In this document: positions 15,301 through 24,093 of the stretch, one piece after another
Position numbering within the stretch: position 1 is the stretch's first letter
Layout: every line of letters begins with the position of its first letter
From: a bacterium Ga0077546
GTDB lineage: Bacteria > Cyanobacteriota > Vampirovibrionia > Obscuribacterales > Obscuribacteraceae
Direction: 5' to 3'
Assembly (NCBI GenBank): GCA_001464165.1
Contig: LNEX01000131.1
Location: 1-26,135, forward strand
Length of the DNA stretch: 26,135 bases
The notes under the pieces: generated by a model
Seen by the model: the letters and a program-made list of their open reading frames with translations, nothing else
The model's database searches: none
Told to the model about the DNA's origin: nothing
Made by a program: the position numbers and the translations under genes

Positions 15301-17358
15301 CTAGCTTGACTTTCGCAATTGGGCTGAGCGTTCATGTAAGACTTTTAATTGATCTCTTAGCTCGGCCGCTAGTTCGAAATTGAGCTCGCGGGCTGAATCT
15401 TTCATCTCTTTTTCTACTCGCTTAATGGCTGTGCGCAGATCTTTCTCTGTAAGTTCCATCACCGAATCAGCAATCATTCTCTCTTGTTCTGCCTTGGTAG
15501 TCGGCACTCTAAGGCGTTCGACCAAGTCGTTGCCATCACCTTTGCCCCGCAAAGCCTCTAACAGAGAATTACCAGTGTCTTTGACGATGGTAGTAGGGGT
15601 AATACCATGCTCTTCGTTATGGGCTAGTTGAATTGTTCGTCTTCTATTGGTTTCGCGGATTGCTTTTTCCATTGAATCGGTCATCTTGTCGGCGTACATA
15701 ATGACGCGGCCTTCAGTGTTTCGTGCTGCGCGACCAATGGTTTGTACTAGTGATCTTTCTGCCCGCAAGAATCCTTCTTTGTCTGCTTCCATAATTGCTA
15801 CTAAAGTTACTTCTGGCAGGTCTAGACCTTCGCGCAGTAAGTTGACGCCAACGAGTACGTCAAATACACCAAGACGTAAGTCGCGCAAAAGCTCTACTCG
15901 TTCGATGGCTTTGATATCAGAATGCAGCCAGCGTACTTTTATACCTAGCTCTGAGAGGTACTCGGTCAAATCTTCAGCCATACGCTTAGTTAAAGTTGTG
16001 ACCAATACTCTTTGATTTGCAGCAGCTCTCTTTTTAATTTCGCCGATCAGGTCATCGATTTGTCCAGTGATCGGGCGCACTTCAATAATTGGGTCAACAA
16101 GCCCCGTTGGTCGAATAATCTGCTCAACAACTTGTTGGCTCTCTGCCACTTCCCAGTCGCCTGGCGTAGCCGATACAAATACAACTTTTCCTACTCGCTC
16201 GAAAAATTCATCTGGTGTAAGCGGCCTGTTGTCGCGGGCACAAGGTAGTCTGAAACCATAATCTATAAGAGTGTCTTTGCGGGCCCTATCGCCATGAAAC
16301 ATGCCGCGAATTTGAGGAACAGTGACATGCGACTCATCAATAAAAGTGATGAAGCCATCTTTTCCGTATTTGCGCACAAAGTAATCAATTAGAGTTTTAG
16401 GCGGTGTGCCCGGTTCCCTTCCTTCTAATATGCGTGAATAGTTTTCTATACCATTGCAATAGCCTACTTCTTTAAGCATCTCAATATCAAAGCGGGTGCG
16501 CTGCTTGAGACGCTGGGCTTCAACCAATTTACCTTGGCCAATCAACTCATTAGTACGGTCTAAAAGCTCGGCTTCAATGGCGTCGATAGCCCGTTCTATA
16601 TCTTCTTCTTCGGCTACATAGTGCTTGGCTGGATAGATTTTGATGCTTTCCTTTAGCTCCTCTATTTCACCAGTGACTGGGTTAACCAGAGCAATTCGTT
16701 CAATTTCATCACCAAAAAACTCGACTTTGACAATCCGTTCTTCATACGAAGGAAATACTTCAAGAATTTCGCCTCGTGCTCTAAAGCGACCACGTTCCAC
16801 CACCATATCGTTGCGATCATAATGAATATGCACCAGCTGTCGCAAGACATCTTGACGGTCAACCTCGAGCCCAACAGTTAAATCAATAGCGGCTGCTAGA
16901 TAGCGCTCTGGCAGGCCGAGACCATAAATGACAGAGACAGAGCCAACCACAACCACATCGTCGCGCTCCCATAAAGAGCGCGTAGTTGAGTGCCTGAGCC
17001 GGTCTATCTCATCGTTGATACTGGCTTCTTTTTCGATAAAAGTATCAGTAGATGGAATGTATGATTCTGGCTGATAGTAGTCGTAATAAGAAATAAAGTA
17101 CTCCACCGCATTATTGGGGAAGTACTCTTTCATTTCATTGCAAAGCTGCGCTGCCAAAGTTTTGTTGTGAGCCAAGACCAGGGCTGGCATTTGAGTCTCA
17201 GCTATGAGCTGAGCCATAGTCATAGTCTTGCCCGAGCCGGTTACTCCAAGCAGAGTTTGATAGGGCATCTGTGCTTCGATGCCCTTTTCAAGCTGGGCAA
17301 TTGCACGAGGTTGGTCGCCAGCAGGCGAGAATTTGGATACGACTTCAAATGTGGCCAT
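15301..17358 (-). CDS. uvrB: Excinuclease ABC subunit B
   Basis: 685 aa, standard length. The UvrB helicase-like protein receives damaged DNA from UvrA and recruits UvrC during nucleotide excision repair. Visible marks: Walker A GVTGSGKT near residue 40, the damage-probing hairpin [12 protein letters not shown] near 95, the UvrB-specific [11 protein letters not shown], Walker B-type [11 protein letters not shown], the helicase motifs [10 protein letters not shown] and QTIGRAARN, and a C-terminal UVR helix pair ([14 protein letters not shown]) that contacts UvrC. Its ATG at 17358 shares one base with the tatA stop (TAATG), so translation is probably coupled. No LexA-like box lies next to it; any SOS control would have to act at the head of the unit. 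Confidence 0.97.
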   Translation of the reverse strand: MATFEVVSKFSPAGDQPRAIAQLEKGIEAQMPYQTLLGVTGSGKTMTMAQLIAETQMPALVLAHNKTLAAQLCNEMKEYFPNNAVEYFISYYDYYQPESYIPSTDTFIEKEASINDEIDRLRHSTTRSLWERDDVVVVGSVSVIYGLGLPERYLAAAIDLTVGLEVDRQDVLRQLVHIHYDRNDMVVERGRFRARGEILEVFPSYEERIVKVEFFGDEIERIALVNPVTGEIEELKESIKIYPAKHYVAEEEDIERAIDAIEAELLDRTNELIGQGKLVEAQRLKQRTRFDIEMLKEVGYCNGIENYSRILEGREPGTPPKTLIDYFVRKYGKDGFITFIDESHVTVPQIRGMFHGDRARKDTLIDYGFRLPCARDNRPLTPDEFFERVGKVVFVSATPGDWEVAESQQVVEQIIRPTGLVDPIIEVRPITGQIDDLIGEIKKRAAANQRVLVTTLTKRMAEDLTEYLSELGIKVRWLHSDIKAIERVELLRDLRLGVFDVLVGVNLLREGLDLPEVTLVAIMEADKEGFLRAERSLVQTIGRAARNTEGRVIMYADKMTDSMEKAIRETNRRRTIQLAHNEEHGITPTTIVKDTGNSLLEALRGKGDGNDLVERLRVPTTKAEQERMIADSVMELTEKDLRTAIKRVEKEMKDSARELNFELAAELRDQLKVLHERSAQLRKSS

Positions 17359-17588
17359 TAAGTCTGGCTATTAGGTTCCGTGTGTTCAGCTGCAGAAGCA
17401 GAATTGGCTTCGATGGTTTTCGGCTCGATTTTGACAGCTGTTGCGACTTCTTCTTGAGCATCGGTTAAGGCTTTTTTGAAGTTACCGATACCCTGACCAA
17501 GCGATCTGCCTAGCTCTGGCAACTTCTTAGGGCCAAAAACTAGCAGCGCAATGCCAAATAAGACGCCTACTGTGACTGGATTAATCAT
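17358..17588 (-). CDS. tatA: Sec-independent (Tat) protein translocase subunit TatA/E
   Basis: 76 aa. One short N-terminal transmembrane helix (about residues 5-18), the hinge [14 protein letters not shown], an amphipathic helix to about 45, and an acidic/Ser-rich tail: the complete TatA/E layout. It forms the ring-like pore through which folded twin-arginine substrates cross the membrane. TatB proteins are usually longer with a Pro-rich tail, so TatA/E is preferred. tatC is not in the window. AGGGA precedes the ATG by seven bases. It lies 47 bp after the hydrolase-like gene and overlaps uvrB by one base. Confidence 0.92.
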   Translation of the reverse strand: MINPVTVGVLFGIALLVFGPKKLPELGRSLGQGIGNFKKALTDAQEEVATAVKIEPKTIEANSASAAEHTEPNSQT

Positions 17589-17635
17589 GACAATTCCCTC
17601 AATGACACTAGTAAAGATACTAGCACAGGCCCCTT

Positions 17636-19360
17636 TTAATTCCTTTTATTACCACTTTTGTTTGCGGGCTCTCCAGATTTGGGAGATTGCTTGGTAGCTG
17701 AAATAGCAGATTTTGCAGGAGGCTTGACTTGAGTTGGAGCCGGAGACTTAGCCTTAGCTGGGGTAACATCACCGCCAACAGGCACCTCTGATTCACCGAG
17801 CTTTTCTGCTTTAGTGGCTGCTTCGATGGCAGCTTTGTGTCTAGCTTCGGCATCGGCCTTGGCTTCAGCGGCGCCGTTGTTATATGGAGCCAGTGGTTGG
17901 CTAATAGGGTAAACCAAATTACGAGTTTTTAGCCTATCAACCAATTCAGCAACTATTGCTTGCATACAAACATAATCTGGGACAGTTCCCTCTGGCTCAA
18001 GTTGGGTGAGCAATGTAGAAGGGTCAAGAGGATGATTTGGTTTGTTATTGACGAAATTAAAGGCGCTCATCCCCGAAATGGAAGCAACATAGCAAGGGTC
18101 AGGATTTAGTCTCAACCAGCGCACTTTGTTGGTTAAGAAGAGATTGTAGAGAAAGCATATATGAGGATGATCAAGTTGTTGTTGACTATGATCAACGGCA
18201 GAGGCAAACATACTCACGAGCAGTTTCGGAAACTTACTCGTAATCTCAGCGATGTACAACGAGCCGTCCCGTTCGCCGAAGTATTCCTCAGACTGGGCAA
18301 CTGTGGCTACGTTTGTGGGCCACTGATCACCAAAGACTTTCAATCTCTCACAGGCGGCAGTGACCTGCGGCGGAAAGTATTGCTTGGTCAGTTCTGTATC
18401 AAGGGCGGGGTTGAAGGCATATTCTTTTGACTCTTCCCAGATATCGTTGTCGTTATCGTCAAAGAACAGCACTCCTTTAATTCCAGGTAAACCGCGTTTC
18501 TTACCTGAGAATTTATTGGGATTGCGAAAAGCTCGCTCTTTCCATTTTAACTTGCGATAGTCAATCAAAAGATTTCCGGTGGCTGCCGAGCCTTCTCTGT
18601 AGTGCCTGTTGCGCAATAAATCAGATGCAGAACCTAAGTTGGCAGGAGAGAACATAGAGCCAACTGGTGCCTCATACAAAGCTAGCCATTTGACAAAGTC
18701 GATAACGTCCTTCGGCTGTGACTCTTGAGTCGAAGTGTCTTTTGTGTTCATGCCGAATTTTGCCATGGTCACTAAAGCAATGTTGGCACCATTGTCCCAG
18801 CCAACAATACCCAAATTAGCGGGATTCACCTTAATGACTGGAGCCATTAACTCTTCTATGGAACGGCCTTTATAGTCGGTCTTGCGACCACCAGCAAATA
18901 GCAAGACATCTCTAAAAGCCTCAATAGAGCGTGCACCTCTGTTGTCGAATGTACCTTTAGTGCCAAACTGAGCTGTGCCACCTCCAGGAAAGGCGCAACG
19001 TACTTCAACTGCACCGACTTGAGCAGCATGCATGTTGAAGCTAAGCCCATCAGCTCCTACCCCTCCCGGAGCCACCACGGCAATCGGAGCGCCATCTTTA
19101 TACCGAGCCTTAGCGCAGAAAATTACATTGACGGCTATGCCTGGTCCTGATCCTTCTGTCGATTGAGACGGAACATAGGTGCTAATTGAATCTTCTTTTG
19201 CCATCAGCGGTATGCGCAATGACTCTGGCGGCAAATCTGAATTGATAGCTATTACTGGAGCAATAGCTATAAGCAGCACATGGGCTAGCCCTAGCGCTAC
19301 TGCTAGCGTTCTCTTATAAGTCAAAGCTGCCCTAATTTTAAAGCCAAGCTGCAAAGTCAT
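17636..19360 (-). CDS. Exported alpha/beta-hydrolase-fold protein with Asp at the nucleophile position
   Basis: 574 aa. The signal peptide hydrophobic core spans about residues 18-38 (LAVALGLAHVLLIAIAPVIA). The next 170 residues follow the hydrolase/peptidase S9 pattern: VVAPGGVGADG, a VRCAFPGGG strand, RGARSIEAFRDVLLFA, and the elbow VGWDNGANIALV, where Asp189 replaces the usual Ser. An acidic loop, DDNDNDIWEESKE at about 301-313, looks like a calcium-binding EF-hand/dockerin-type loop. A possible catalytic His lies in LDHPHICF. From about 480 the chain is a Lys/Ala/Pro-rich, probably disordered tail. The Asp nucleophile would fit dehalogenase-like chemistry or a non-enzymatic role. It lies 58 bp after glyS. 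The fold is fairly sure; the function is unknown. Confidence 0.7.
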   Translation of the reverse strand: MTLQLGFKIRAALTYKRTLAVALGLAHVLLIAIAPVIAINSDLPPESLRIPLMAKEDSISTYVPSQSTEGSGPGIAVNVIFCAKARYKDGAPIAVVAPGGVGADGLSFNMHAAQVGAVEVRCAFPGGGTAQFGTKGTFDNRGARSIEAFRDVLLFAGGRKTDYKGRSIEELMAPVIKVNPANLGIVGWDNGANIALVTMAKFGMNTKDTSTQESQPKDVIDFVKWLALYEAPVGSMFSPANLGSASDLLRNRHYREGSAATGNLLIDYRKLKWKERAFRNPNKFSGKKRGLPGIKGVLFFDDNDNDIWEESKEYAFNPALDTELTKQYFPPQVTAACERLKVFGDQWPTNVATVAQSEEYFGERDGSLYIAEITSKFPKLLVSMFASAVDHSQQQLDHPHICFLYNLFLTNKVRWLRLNPDPCYVASISGMSAFNFVNNKPNHPLDPSTLLTQLEPEGTVPDYVCMQAIVAELVDRLKTRNLVYPISQPLAPYNNGAAEAKADAEARHKAAIEAATKAEKLGESEVPVGGDVTPAKAKSPAPTQVKPPAKSAISATKQSPKSGEPANKSGNKRN

Positions 19361-19418
19361 TAATTAAGCCTAAAAAGATGACGTAATCCAAATCGTACCC
19401 TAAGCCATGCAAACAAAT

Positions 19419-21638
19419 TTAGCTAGTCAACGCTTGCAGTTTAGTGAAGTCTGCTAAAGCGCAGAAGTAGCGGTCTATGTTTTTGAGAATGCCGTGGCGG
19501 TTATTGCGCTTAGCTTGGTCTTCATCGTTGACTAGAAGATCTTTGAAGAAAGTATCGATGTATGGAGTGAGATTGCGCAGCAAATCTAGTAGTGATTGAT
19601 ATTCAGCTTCTGTGGTCGGTAATGTAAACGCATCAGGATTGCCGCTGCGTTCCCAATTAGCCTTAACATTTTTCTGGAAAGCTTCCCACAGAGCCTTTTC
19701 ACAATCCTCGGTGAGCAAGTCAGCCTGCACTGTATCTGGTGAATCAGCTTTGAGAATGTTGCCTATTCTGATGCCAACACGCATTAGGTCTGTAGCTCCA
19801 GGAGCCGAAACCATATGCTTGACTGTGTTGATACGCACCATTACATCGCCGACATTGGCCAAAGGATCACGAGCGCTCAGTACTGCCTCAACAAGTTCTT
19901 TGCCATAGCCGCAATCAAGCAGTTTGCCCTTGAGGCGCTGGATGATGAACTCTTTTACTTCTGCTGCGACAGCTTCATTATTGAACTTCTTGCTGGCGGC
20001 ATTGGACTTGCCATTGCTTTCTTTTGAAACTTTGTCAGCGTGCGATTTTTCAAGGAGAGGTTCAAAAGCCATAAGCAAGCTAGCAATCAAGGTTGTAATG
20101 TTTATTGGTAGCTCAGTTAGGCCGTCGACAACAATATCGATTAAGCCTTGGGCATTGCGTCTCAACGCATAAGGGTCTGATGAACCAGTTGGTTTTTTGC
20201 CTAGGGCAAAAAGACCGACTACATGATCTAGCTTGTCTAGAACTGCAGCAAGCTGCCCGAGGCGATCTTGAGGAATGGCATCATTGCTGGTGCGGGGAGC
20301 ATAGTGCGACAGAATCGCTTCTGCAACTTCAAGCGGTTCACCTTCTCTCTTTGCGTACCAGCTACCAACGTAGCCCTGCAATTCAGGTAACTCTCTTACT
20401 AAATTACTGACCAAATCAAGCTTCATCAACTCGCAAATTCTCACTAAATTATCTTTCTCGTGATTTGCGAGAACACTGCTAGCCGGTTCGCTATTGGTCA
20501 AAACTGTGGCTAATTGACTCAACCGGTCAGTTTTATCACCGTAGCTGCCGAGACCTTCTTGATAGGTCAATTTTGCAAGGGCAGGCAGGCGCTCTTCTAA
20601 TTTTGCTTTACTATCGTCGAAGAAGAAAAACTTACCATCGGCAAGACGGGCTCTAAGAACTCGCTCATTGCCTTGCTTGATGTGTGGTGCGGCTTCTTTT
20701 CTATCGTTGTTAGTGATTGTGATGAAGTAAGGAAGAAGTTTTCTGTTCGCTGGATCGTTTTGTTCCTTTGCCTCTACTGGGAAATAACGCTGGTGATGAA
20801 TCATGATTGTTTCAATCAACGTTGCTGGAAGCGTTAGATAGCCGTCTTCGAACTGGCCCACAAGAGCTGTTGGCCATTCTGTTAGATTGACAACTTCGTC
20901 AAGTAGACCTGACTTCAGTTGTGGAGTTGCCCCGCCTAACTCGCTGGCTCTGGCGCTCACTTGCCCTTCAATCATTTCGCGACGTTTAGCTGGATCTACG
21001 ATCACATATGCTTGCTTCAGAGTCTCTTCGTATTGGTCAGCGTGGGCTATGGCAATTTCGCCAGGATGCAAAATGCGATGGCCTCTTGTTAAGCGACCAC
21101 TTTGGAAGTTAGCCACCGTGATATCAACCACCTTGTCATCTAGTAAAGAAACTAGCCACCTAAGCGGTCGGGAGAATTTAACATCACACTCGCCCCAACG
21201 CATCAGCCGTTCACCGGAAATCTGACCAATAACTTTGTTTACTATTTCTGGCAATACTTCTTCTGTGACTTTGCCGCTATTTACAACTATGGCGAGTAAA
21301 TATTCGATACCACCAACCTCTTCTCGCAAAAGCTCTGAAGCCGTTAAACCATGCTTCTTAGCGAATCCTTCAGCTTGAGGAGTAGGCTTGTTATTGGCGT
21401 CGAAACTACTTTTGACAGCCGGCCCTTTTACTTTCTTTTCGGTGGTGGTCTGTCTAGCAGCAATATCCTCAACCACTGCCGTTAGGCGCCGTGGAGTCGA
21501 ATATGAGCGTATTTGCTTGAAGGCAATATTGGCTTCAGTGAGATTGGCTCGAAGCAATTCTCTGAGTCTCTCTTCCGCCTCTGGTACAAAGCCGGCGGGC
21601 AGTTCTTCGACACCAATTTCAAGTAAGTAATTAGACAT
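19419..21638 (-). CDS. glyS: Glycyl-tRNA synthetase beta subunit
   Basis: 739 aa, slightly longer than the usual 690-700. It starts MSNYLLEIGVEELPAGFVPEA, the signature N-terminus of the bacterial GlyS beta chain. Further marks are the RWLVSLLDD and RGHRILHPG stretches, the LIETIMIHHQRYFPV motif, the HD-like helix region (LDKLDHVVGLFALGKKPTGSSDPYALRR) and a DALR-type anticodon-binding region near the C-terminus. The beta chain recognises tRNA-Gly and works only as an alpha2beta2 tetramer with GlyQ. glyQ normally sits directly upstream but is not here; the upstream neighbour is the divergent WG-repeat gene. It is first in the likely unit glyS, hydrolase-like gene, tatA, uvrB. Confidence 0.96.
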   Translation of the reverse strand: MSNYLLEIGVEELPAGFVPEAEERLRELLRANLTEANIAFKQIRSYSTPRRLTAVVEDIAARQTTTEKKVKGPAVKSSFDANNKPTPQAEGFAKKHGLTASELLREEVGGIEYLLAIVVNSGKVTEEVLPEIVNKVIGQISGERLMRWGECDVKFSRPLRWLVSLLDDKVVDITVANFQSGRLTRGHRILHPGEIAIAHADQYEETLKQAYVIVDPAKRREMIEGQVSARASELGGATPQLKSGLLDEVVNLTEWPTALVGQFEDGYLTLPATLIETIMIHHQRYFPVEAKEQNDPANRKLLPYFITITNNDRKEAAPHIKQGNERVLRARLADGKFFFFDDSKAKLEERLPALAKLTYQEGLGSYGDKTDRLSQLATVLTNSEPASSVLANHEKDNLVRICELMKLDLVSNLVRELPELQGYVGSWYAKREGEPLEVAEAILSHYAPRTSNDAIPQDRLGQLAAVLDKLDHVVGLFALGKKPTGSSDPYALRRNAQGLIDIVVDGLTELPINITTLIASLLMAFEPLLEKSHADKVSKESNGKSNAASKKFNNEAVAAEVKEFIIQRLKGKLLDCGYGKELVEAVLSARDPLANVGDVMVRINTVKHMVSAPGATDLMRVGIRIGNILKADSPDTVQADLLTEDCEKALWEAFQKNVKANWERSGNPDAFTLPTTEAEYQSLLDLLRNLTPYIDTFFKDLLVNDEDQAKRNNRHGILKNIDRYFCALADFTKLQALTS

Positions 21639-21702
21639 TTATATCTCTTGTAGTATCTCTTTGTAGTAATAACACATCATACAAAACACTAGAGAAAAAG
21701 AC

Positions 21703-21724
21703 TCTGCACTGTAAATGGTGCAGA
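21703..21724. promoter_or_regulatory. Inverted repeat between glyS and the WG-repeat gene
   Basis: TCTGCAC-8 nt-GTGCAGA, a perfect 7-bp inverted repeat placed 14 bases before the -35 candidate of the WG-repeat gene and 65 bp from the glyS start. It is a plausible operator for either divergent gene; the regulator is unknown. Confidence 0.35.
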
Positions 21725-21737
21725 TATTTCAAGATCT

Positions 21738-21767
21738 TGGACAATAGTATCGAAGACAGCTTATTAT
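21738..21767 (+). promoter_or_regulatory. Candidate promoter of the WG-repeat lipoprotein gene
   Basis: TGGACA (21738-21743, five of six to TTGACA), an 18-bp spacer, then TATTAT (21762-21767, five of six to TATAAT). This would start transcription near 21775, about 30 bases before the ATG at 21808. Confidence 0.45.
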
Positions 21768-21807
21768 TTGTGTGGTCGGTCTAATTTAGGAAGAAAGAAT
21801 ACTCAAG

Positions 21808-23157
21808 ATGTCGCGAAATTTTAAGCACGCAAATGCTAGGCACTTTATTACTTCACTAATGCTAGTGATGTCACTGGGGGCCTGCGGCAAGAAAGAGGAG
21901 GTTTCACAGGCACCTATAGAGCTAGGTCCGAAGTGGGGCTTTATTGACCACACTGGCAAATTTGTTATCAAGCCGCAATTCCGAAGAGTATTACCATTCT
22001 CTGATGGTTTAGCCGCAGCCGACCTTTCCTCACGCTGGGGCTTTATTGACAACACCGGTAAATTTATTATTGAGCGGCAATATGAAGAAGTGACCCGTTT
22101 TGCTAAGGGATTCGCTTCTGTAAAAACTTTCGGTGGCAAATGGGGCCTAATTGACAAAACAGGTGCTGCTACATGCCCAGCGACCTTTGAGGCAATTGGT
22201 GAGTGTGGAGAGGCAAATAGACCGCTAGAGCCCAATACCATAATTTATTGCTCTTACAAAGAGGGAAACAAATGGGGTTTCATCGATACGAGCGGTGCCA
22301 CCAAAGTTCCTCCAGCTTATGATGCTGTAGGGCCATTTTCAGAGGGCCTAGCAGCTGTCAGTAAGATGGGCAAGTGGGGTTATGTTGACCCAACAGGCAA
22401 GGTCATAATTGATTTTAAATTTGACCAGGCTAAGCAGTTCCATGACCGTGTGGCCGAATGTTATTTTGGCTCTGACTTTGTCATATTAGATACGATTGGC
22501 ACTATGTCGATGAGTGATGCTCTGCAGTCACGCAATTTCTTCCATGATGGGCTTGGTTTGAGCTTGAAGCGCGGTAAGTATGGCTTCATGAACAAAAAAG
22601 GCAAGACCGTTATCAAGAGAAGATTCACCTATGCAGAAGATTTCTCTGAGGGCTTAGCTTTGGTTGGTGTAGCCAATGCTCGCCAAGGCTACATCGATAC
22701 TAAGGGTTTAATTGTTATCCCACCTGTATTTGATGGTGCCCAGTCATTCTCTGAAAAGCTCGCTGGGGTAAAAATCGATCCGCGCTTGGTTGCTGATGAT
22801 GGCTCCATCTCGGCTTCAGCCGTGGAAGAAGCACTGAAATATGATCCACATGCCAGCACCATAAAAGCTGATCCAGCCGCCACCATAGCCGAGCCTGAAG
22901 GCGAAGCCGCTAAAGATGGCGAACCTGCTAAAGAAGGTGAAGCTGGCAAAGACGGCGCTGCTAAAGACGGTGAAGCTGTAAAAGATGGCGCCGCTAAAGA
23001 AACCGAAGTGAAGAAAGACACTGAAGTGAAGAAAGACAGTTCTGCACCTGCTAAGGCGGATGCTAAAGCTGATACGAAAACAGAAGCTAAGCCTGAGGCT
23101 AAAGCCGAAACAAAAGCGGAACCGGGTAAAGGCACGCCCGCCAAGAGTGGCAAATAA
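21808..23157 (+). CDS. WG-repeat lipoprotein with charged low-complexity tail
   Basis: 449 aa. A lipoprotein signal peptide ends in the lipobox LGAC with Cys26 as the lipidation site. The body is a chain of about seven WG repeats of 35-45 residues (KWGFIDHTGKFVI, RWGFIDNTGKFII, KWGLIDKTG, KWGFIDTSG, KWGYVDPTG, KYGFMNKKG, RQGYIDTKG), with one degenerate unit between the fifth and sixth. Each typically continues into a PxFDxAxxFSEGLA-type segment. These repeats form a beta scaffold thought to bind partners; function here is unknown. Residues from about 360 on are an Ala/Lys/Glu/Asp-rich tail with KDGE- and EVKKD-type repeats, probably disordered and long enough to reach through the periplasm. 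The gene is monocistronic, with a weak hairpin at 23191-23207 after it. Confidence 0.88.
   Translation: MSRNFKHANARHFITSLMLVMSLGACGKKEEVSQAPIELGPKWGFIDHTGKFVIKPQFRRVLPFSDGLAAADLSSRWGFIDNTGKFIIERQYEEVTRFAKGFASVKTFGGKWGLIDKTGAATCPATFEAIGECGEANRPLEPNTIIYCSYKEGNKWGFIDTSGATKVPPAYDAVGPFSEGLAAVSKMGKWGYVDPTGKVIIDFKFDQAKQFHDRVAECYFGSDFVILDTIGTMSMSDALQSRNFFHDGLGLSLKRGKYGFMNKKGKTVIKRRFTYAEDFSEGLALVGVANARQGYIDTKGLIVIPPVFDGAQSFSEKLAGVKIDPRLVADDGSISASAVEEALKYDPHASTIKADPAATIAEPEGEAAKDGEPAKEGEAGKDGAAKDGEAVKDGAAKETEVKKDTEVKKDSSAPAKADAKADTKTEAKPEAKAETKAEPGKGTPAKSGK
23002..23037 (+). repeat. 18-bp tandem repeat in the lipoprotein tail
   Basis: Two adjacent copies of an 18-base unit (AC[C/T] GAA GTG AAG AAA GAC) encode TEVKKD twice and differ at one third-codon base. 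In-frame and part of the larger KDGE/EVKKD-rich tail, so the tail length can probably change by slippage without breaking the gene. Confidence 0.85.
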
Positions 23158-23406
23158 AATCTTTGATTCTGGCTTGAAAAAGGTTTAGGCACCCAAGTGC
23201 TTTGGGTATTCTAAAAATTAGCCGGCGGTTGGCTTGCTGCCTCGTTTAGACTATCTGTCATGAGGGCGCCTCCACCGGCACTATTTTTAGTAAAACTGGC
23301 CAATTAAGGTTTTTGCTTTGCCAAACCTGTTCTATTTTGGCTGAAAATCGGACAGCGAAATAAGCTCTGGATGAGCAGGAAGCTTATCGGTAGATTTTTT
23401 GTACAA

Positions 23407-23617
23407 ATAAAAAAGCCACCCAGATTGCTCTGCGGCGGCTTTTTCACTATCGTCTGACTGCCTATTGCGTAGGCTCGATATTTCTTGCTGCTTCAAGTCA
23501 GAATCCACAGCTAGCGGGTTGTCACTACAGTTTCCGGTCTGCGCAGACCTGATGTTTCCACTTAACCCCTCGGCTCAAAGTACCCAACTTATTTATTGGT
23601 GGGTGCTCACCGCTTAT
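23407..23617 (-). ncRNA. Candidate small RNA, about 210 nt
   Basis: On the minus strand a -10-like TATACT (23624-23629) with a weak TTCCAA -35 (23646-23651, 16-bp spacer) is followed about 210 bases later by a strong intrinsic terminator, with no credible ORF between. The interval folds into several local hairpins: GGTCT-GCGC-AGACC inside a 14-base palindrome at 23538-23551, GGGTT/AACCC arms enclosing it, and GCCTA-CGCAA-TAGGC near the 3' end. The size suits 6S-like RNAs, but I cannot match it to a known family. It could also simply be the 3' end of a longer transcript. Confidence 0.35.
23409..23445 (-). terminator. Intrinsic terminator with GCAA tetraloop
   Basis: Read on the minus strand, the stem is AAAAAGCCGCC / GGTGGCTTTTT, fully paired with one G-U, then one bulged G and a CAGA/TCTG helix closed by a GCAA (GNRA) loop, with a run of six T after it. 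On the plus strand the G-U becomes an A-C mismatch, so the minus orientation is the better terminator. Confidence 0.85.
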
Positions 23618-23831
23618 GTAATTAGTATATCCGAGCAGAAATCTATTGGAAGTCCCCCGATGAAGATAGTTGCTATATCTGCTGACAATTCGAAAGACTA
23701 CTCTTAGCCTCACTATCGATATCTAATCTAATAGCCAAGCGCGTGAACCAGAGCCTCACCATCGGCATATTCGTTTGTATATACACTTATGAACAGGTTG
23801 TGGCTAAGCCTGCTGTCCTATTCTTGCTGGC

Positions 23832-24080
23832 TTATCTTTGCTGGCCTCTCCAGAGATCTTCAAAAGCAATACTCATGCCAGCATCAAGAAGGGCTTGTGA
23901 AGCCGCGTCAGACCGACCGGCACGTGGTTGCTCGCCAGATGGCCAGCCAGACCAGGCTTGCTTGAAGAGCCCCATTTGAGCGTCCATCACAGCGTTGAAG
24001 ATACTAAGTTCAGCTTTGGCCGTTGCCCTTTCACTTCTGGGGAAGTTTTCGCTTAGCTCGATGTTAAATGGGTTGCTCAT
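23832..24080 (-). CDS. Small protein of unknown function (82 aa)
   Basis: 82 residues starting MSNPFNIELSENFPRSERA. It is accepted as a gene because AGGTGA lies three bases before the ATG. It is soluble, largely helical by composition, with a Trp/Gly/Pro-rich middle (QAWSGWPSGEQPRAGRSD) and a second helix (ASQALLDAGMSIAFEDLW). No known motif, Cys or His cluster is seen. It lies downstream of and in the same direction as the ferredoxin gene, with an 84-bp gap that holds an inverted repeat around eight G bases. Function unknown. Confidence 0.6.
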   Translation of the reverse strand: MSNPFNIELSENFPRSERATAKAELSIFNAVMDAQMGLFKQAWSGWPSGEQPRAGRSDAASQALLDAGMSIAFEDLWRGQQR

Positions 24081-24093
24081 AATTCACCTATAT

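Larger units (their letters stand above)
23158..23831. other. Gene-poor intergenic stretch
   Basis: 674 bp with no ORF that has a ribosome-binding site. Contents: a 6-bp hairpin ACCCAA-5 nt-TTGGGT at 23191-23207 after the WG-repeat gene, without a T-run; an unexplained segment at 23208-23400 with short GC-rich inverted repeats (GCCGG/CCGGC, AGGTTT/AAACCT); a strong minus-strand terminator at 23409-23445; the candidate small RNA upstream of it; and TAAGCC/GGCTTA arms at 23805-23834 overlapping the end of the 82-aa gene, which may help end that transcript. Confidence 0.6.

Noticed and set aside
22689..23192. 167-codon minus-strand frame opposite the lipoprotein tail
   Set aside because: Its low-complexity Ala/Ser/Phe sequence is the mirror of the KDGE repeats; no start signal.
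23465..23713. Short open frames on both strands in the gene-poor stretch
   Set aside because: No ribosome-binding sites, no recognisable protein character, and they cross hairpins of the candidate small RNA.
23743..23979. 78-codon plus-strand frame
   Set aside because: It lies opposite the 82-aa minus-strand gene, which has AGGTGA before its ATG; the plus frame has no such signal.
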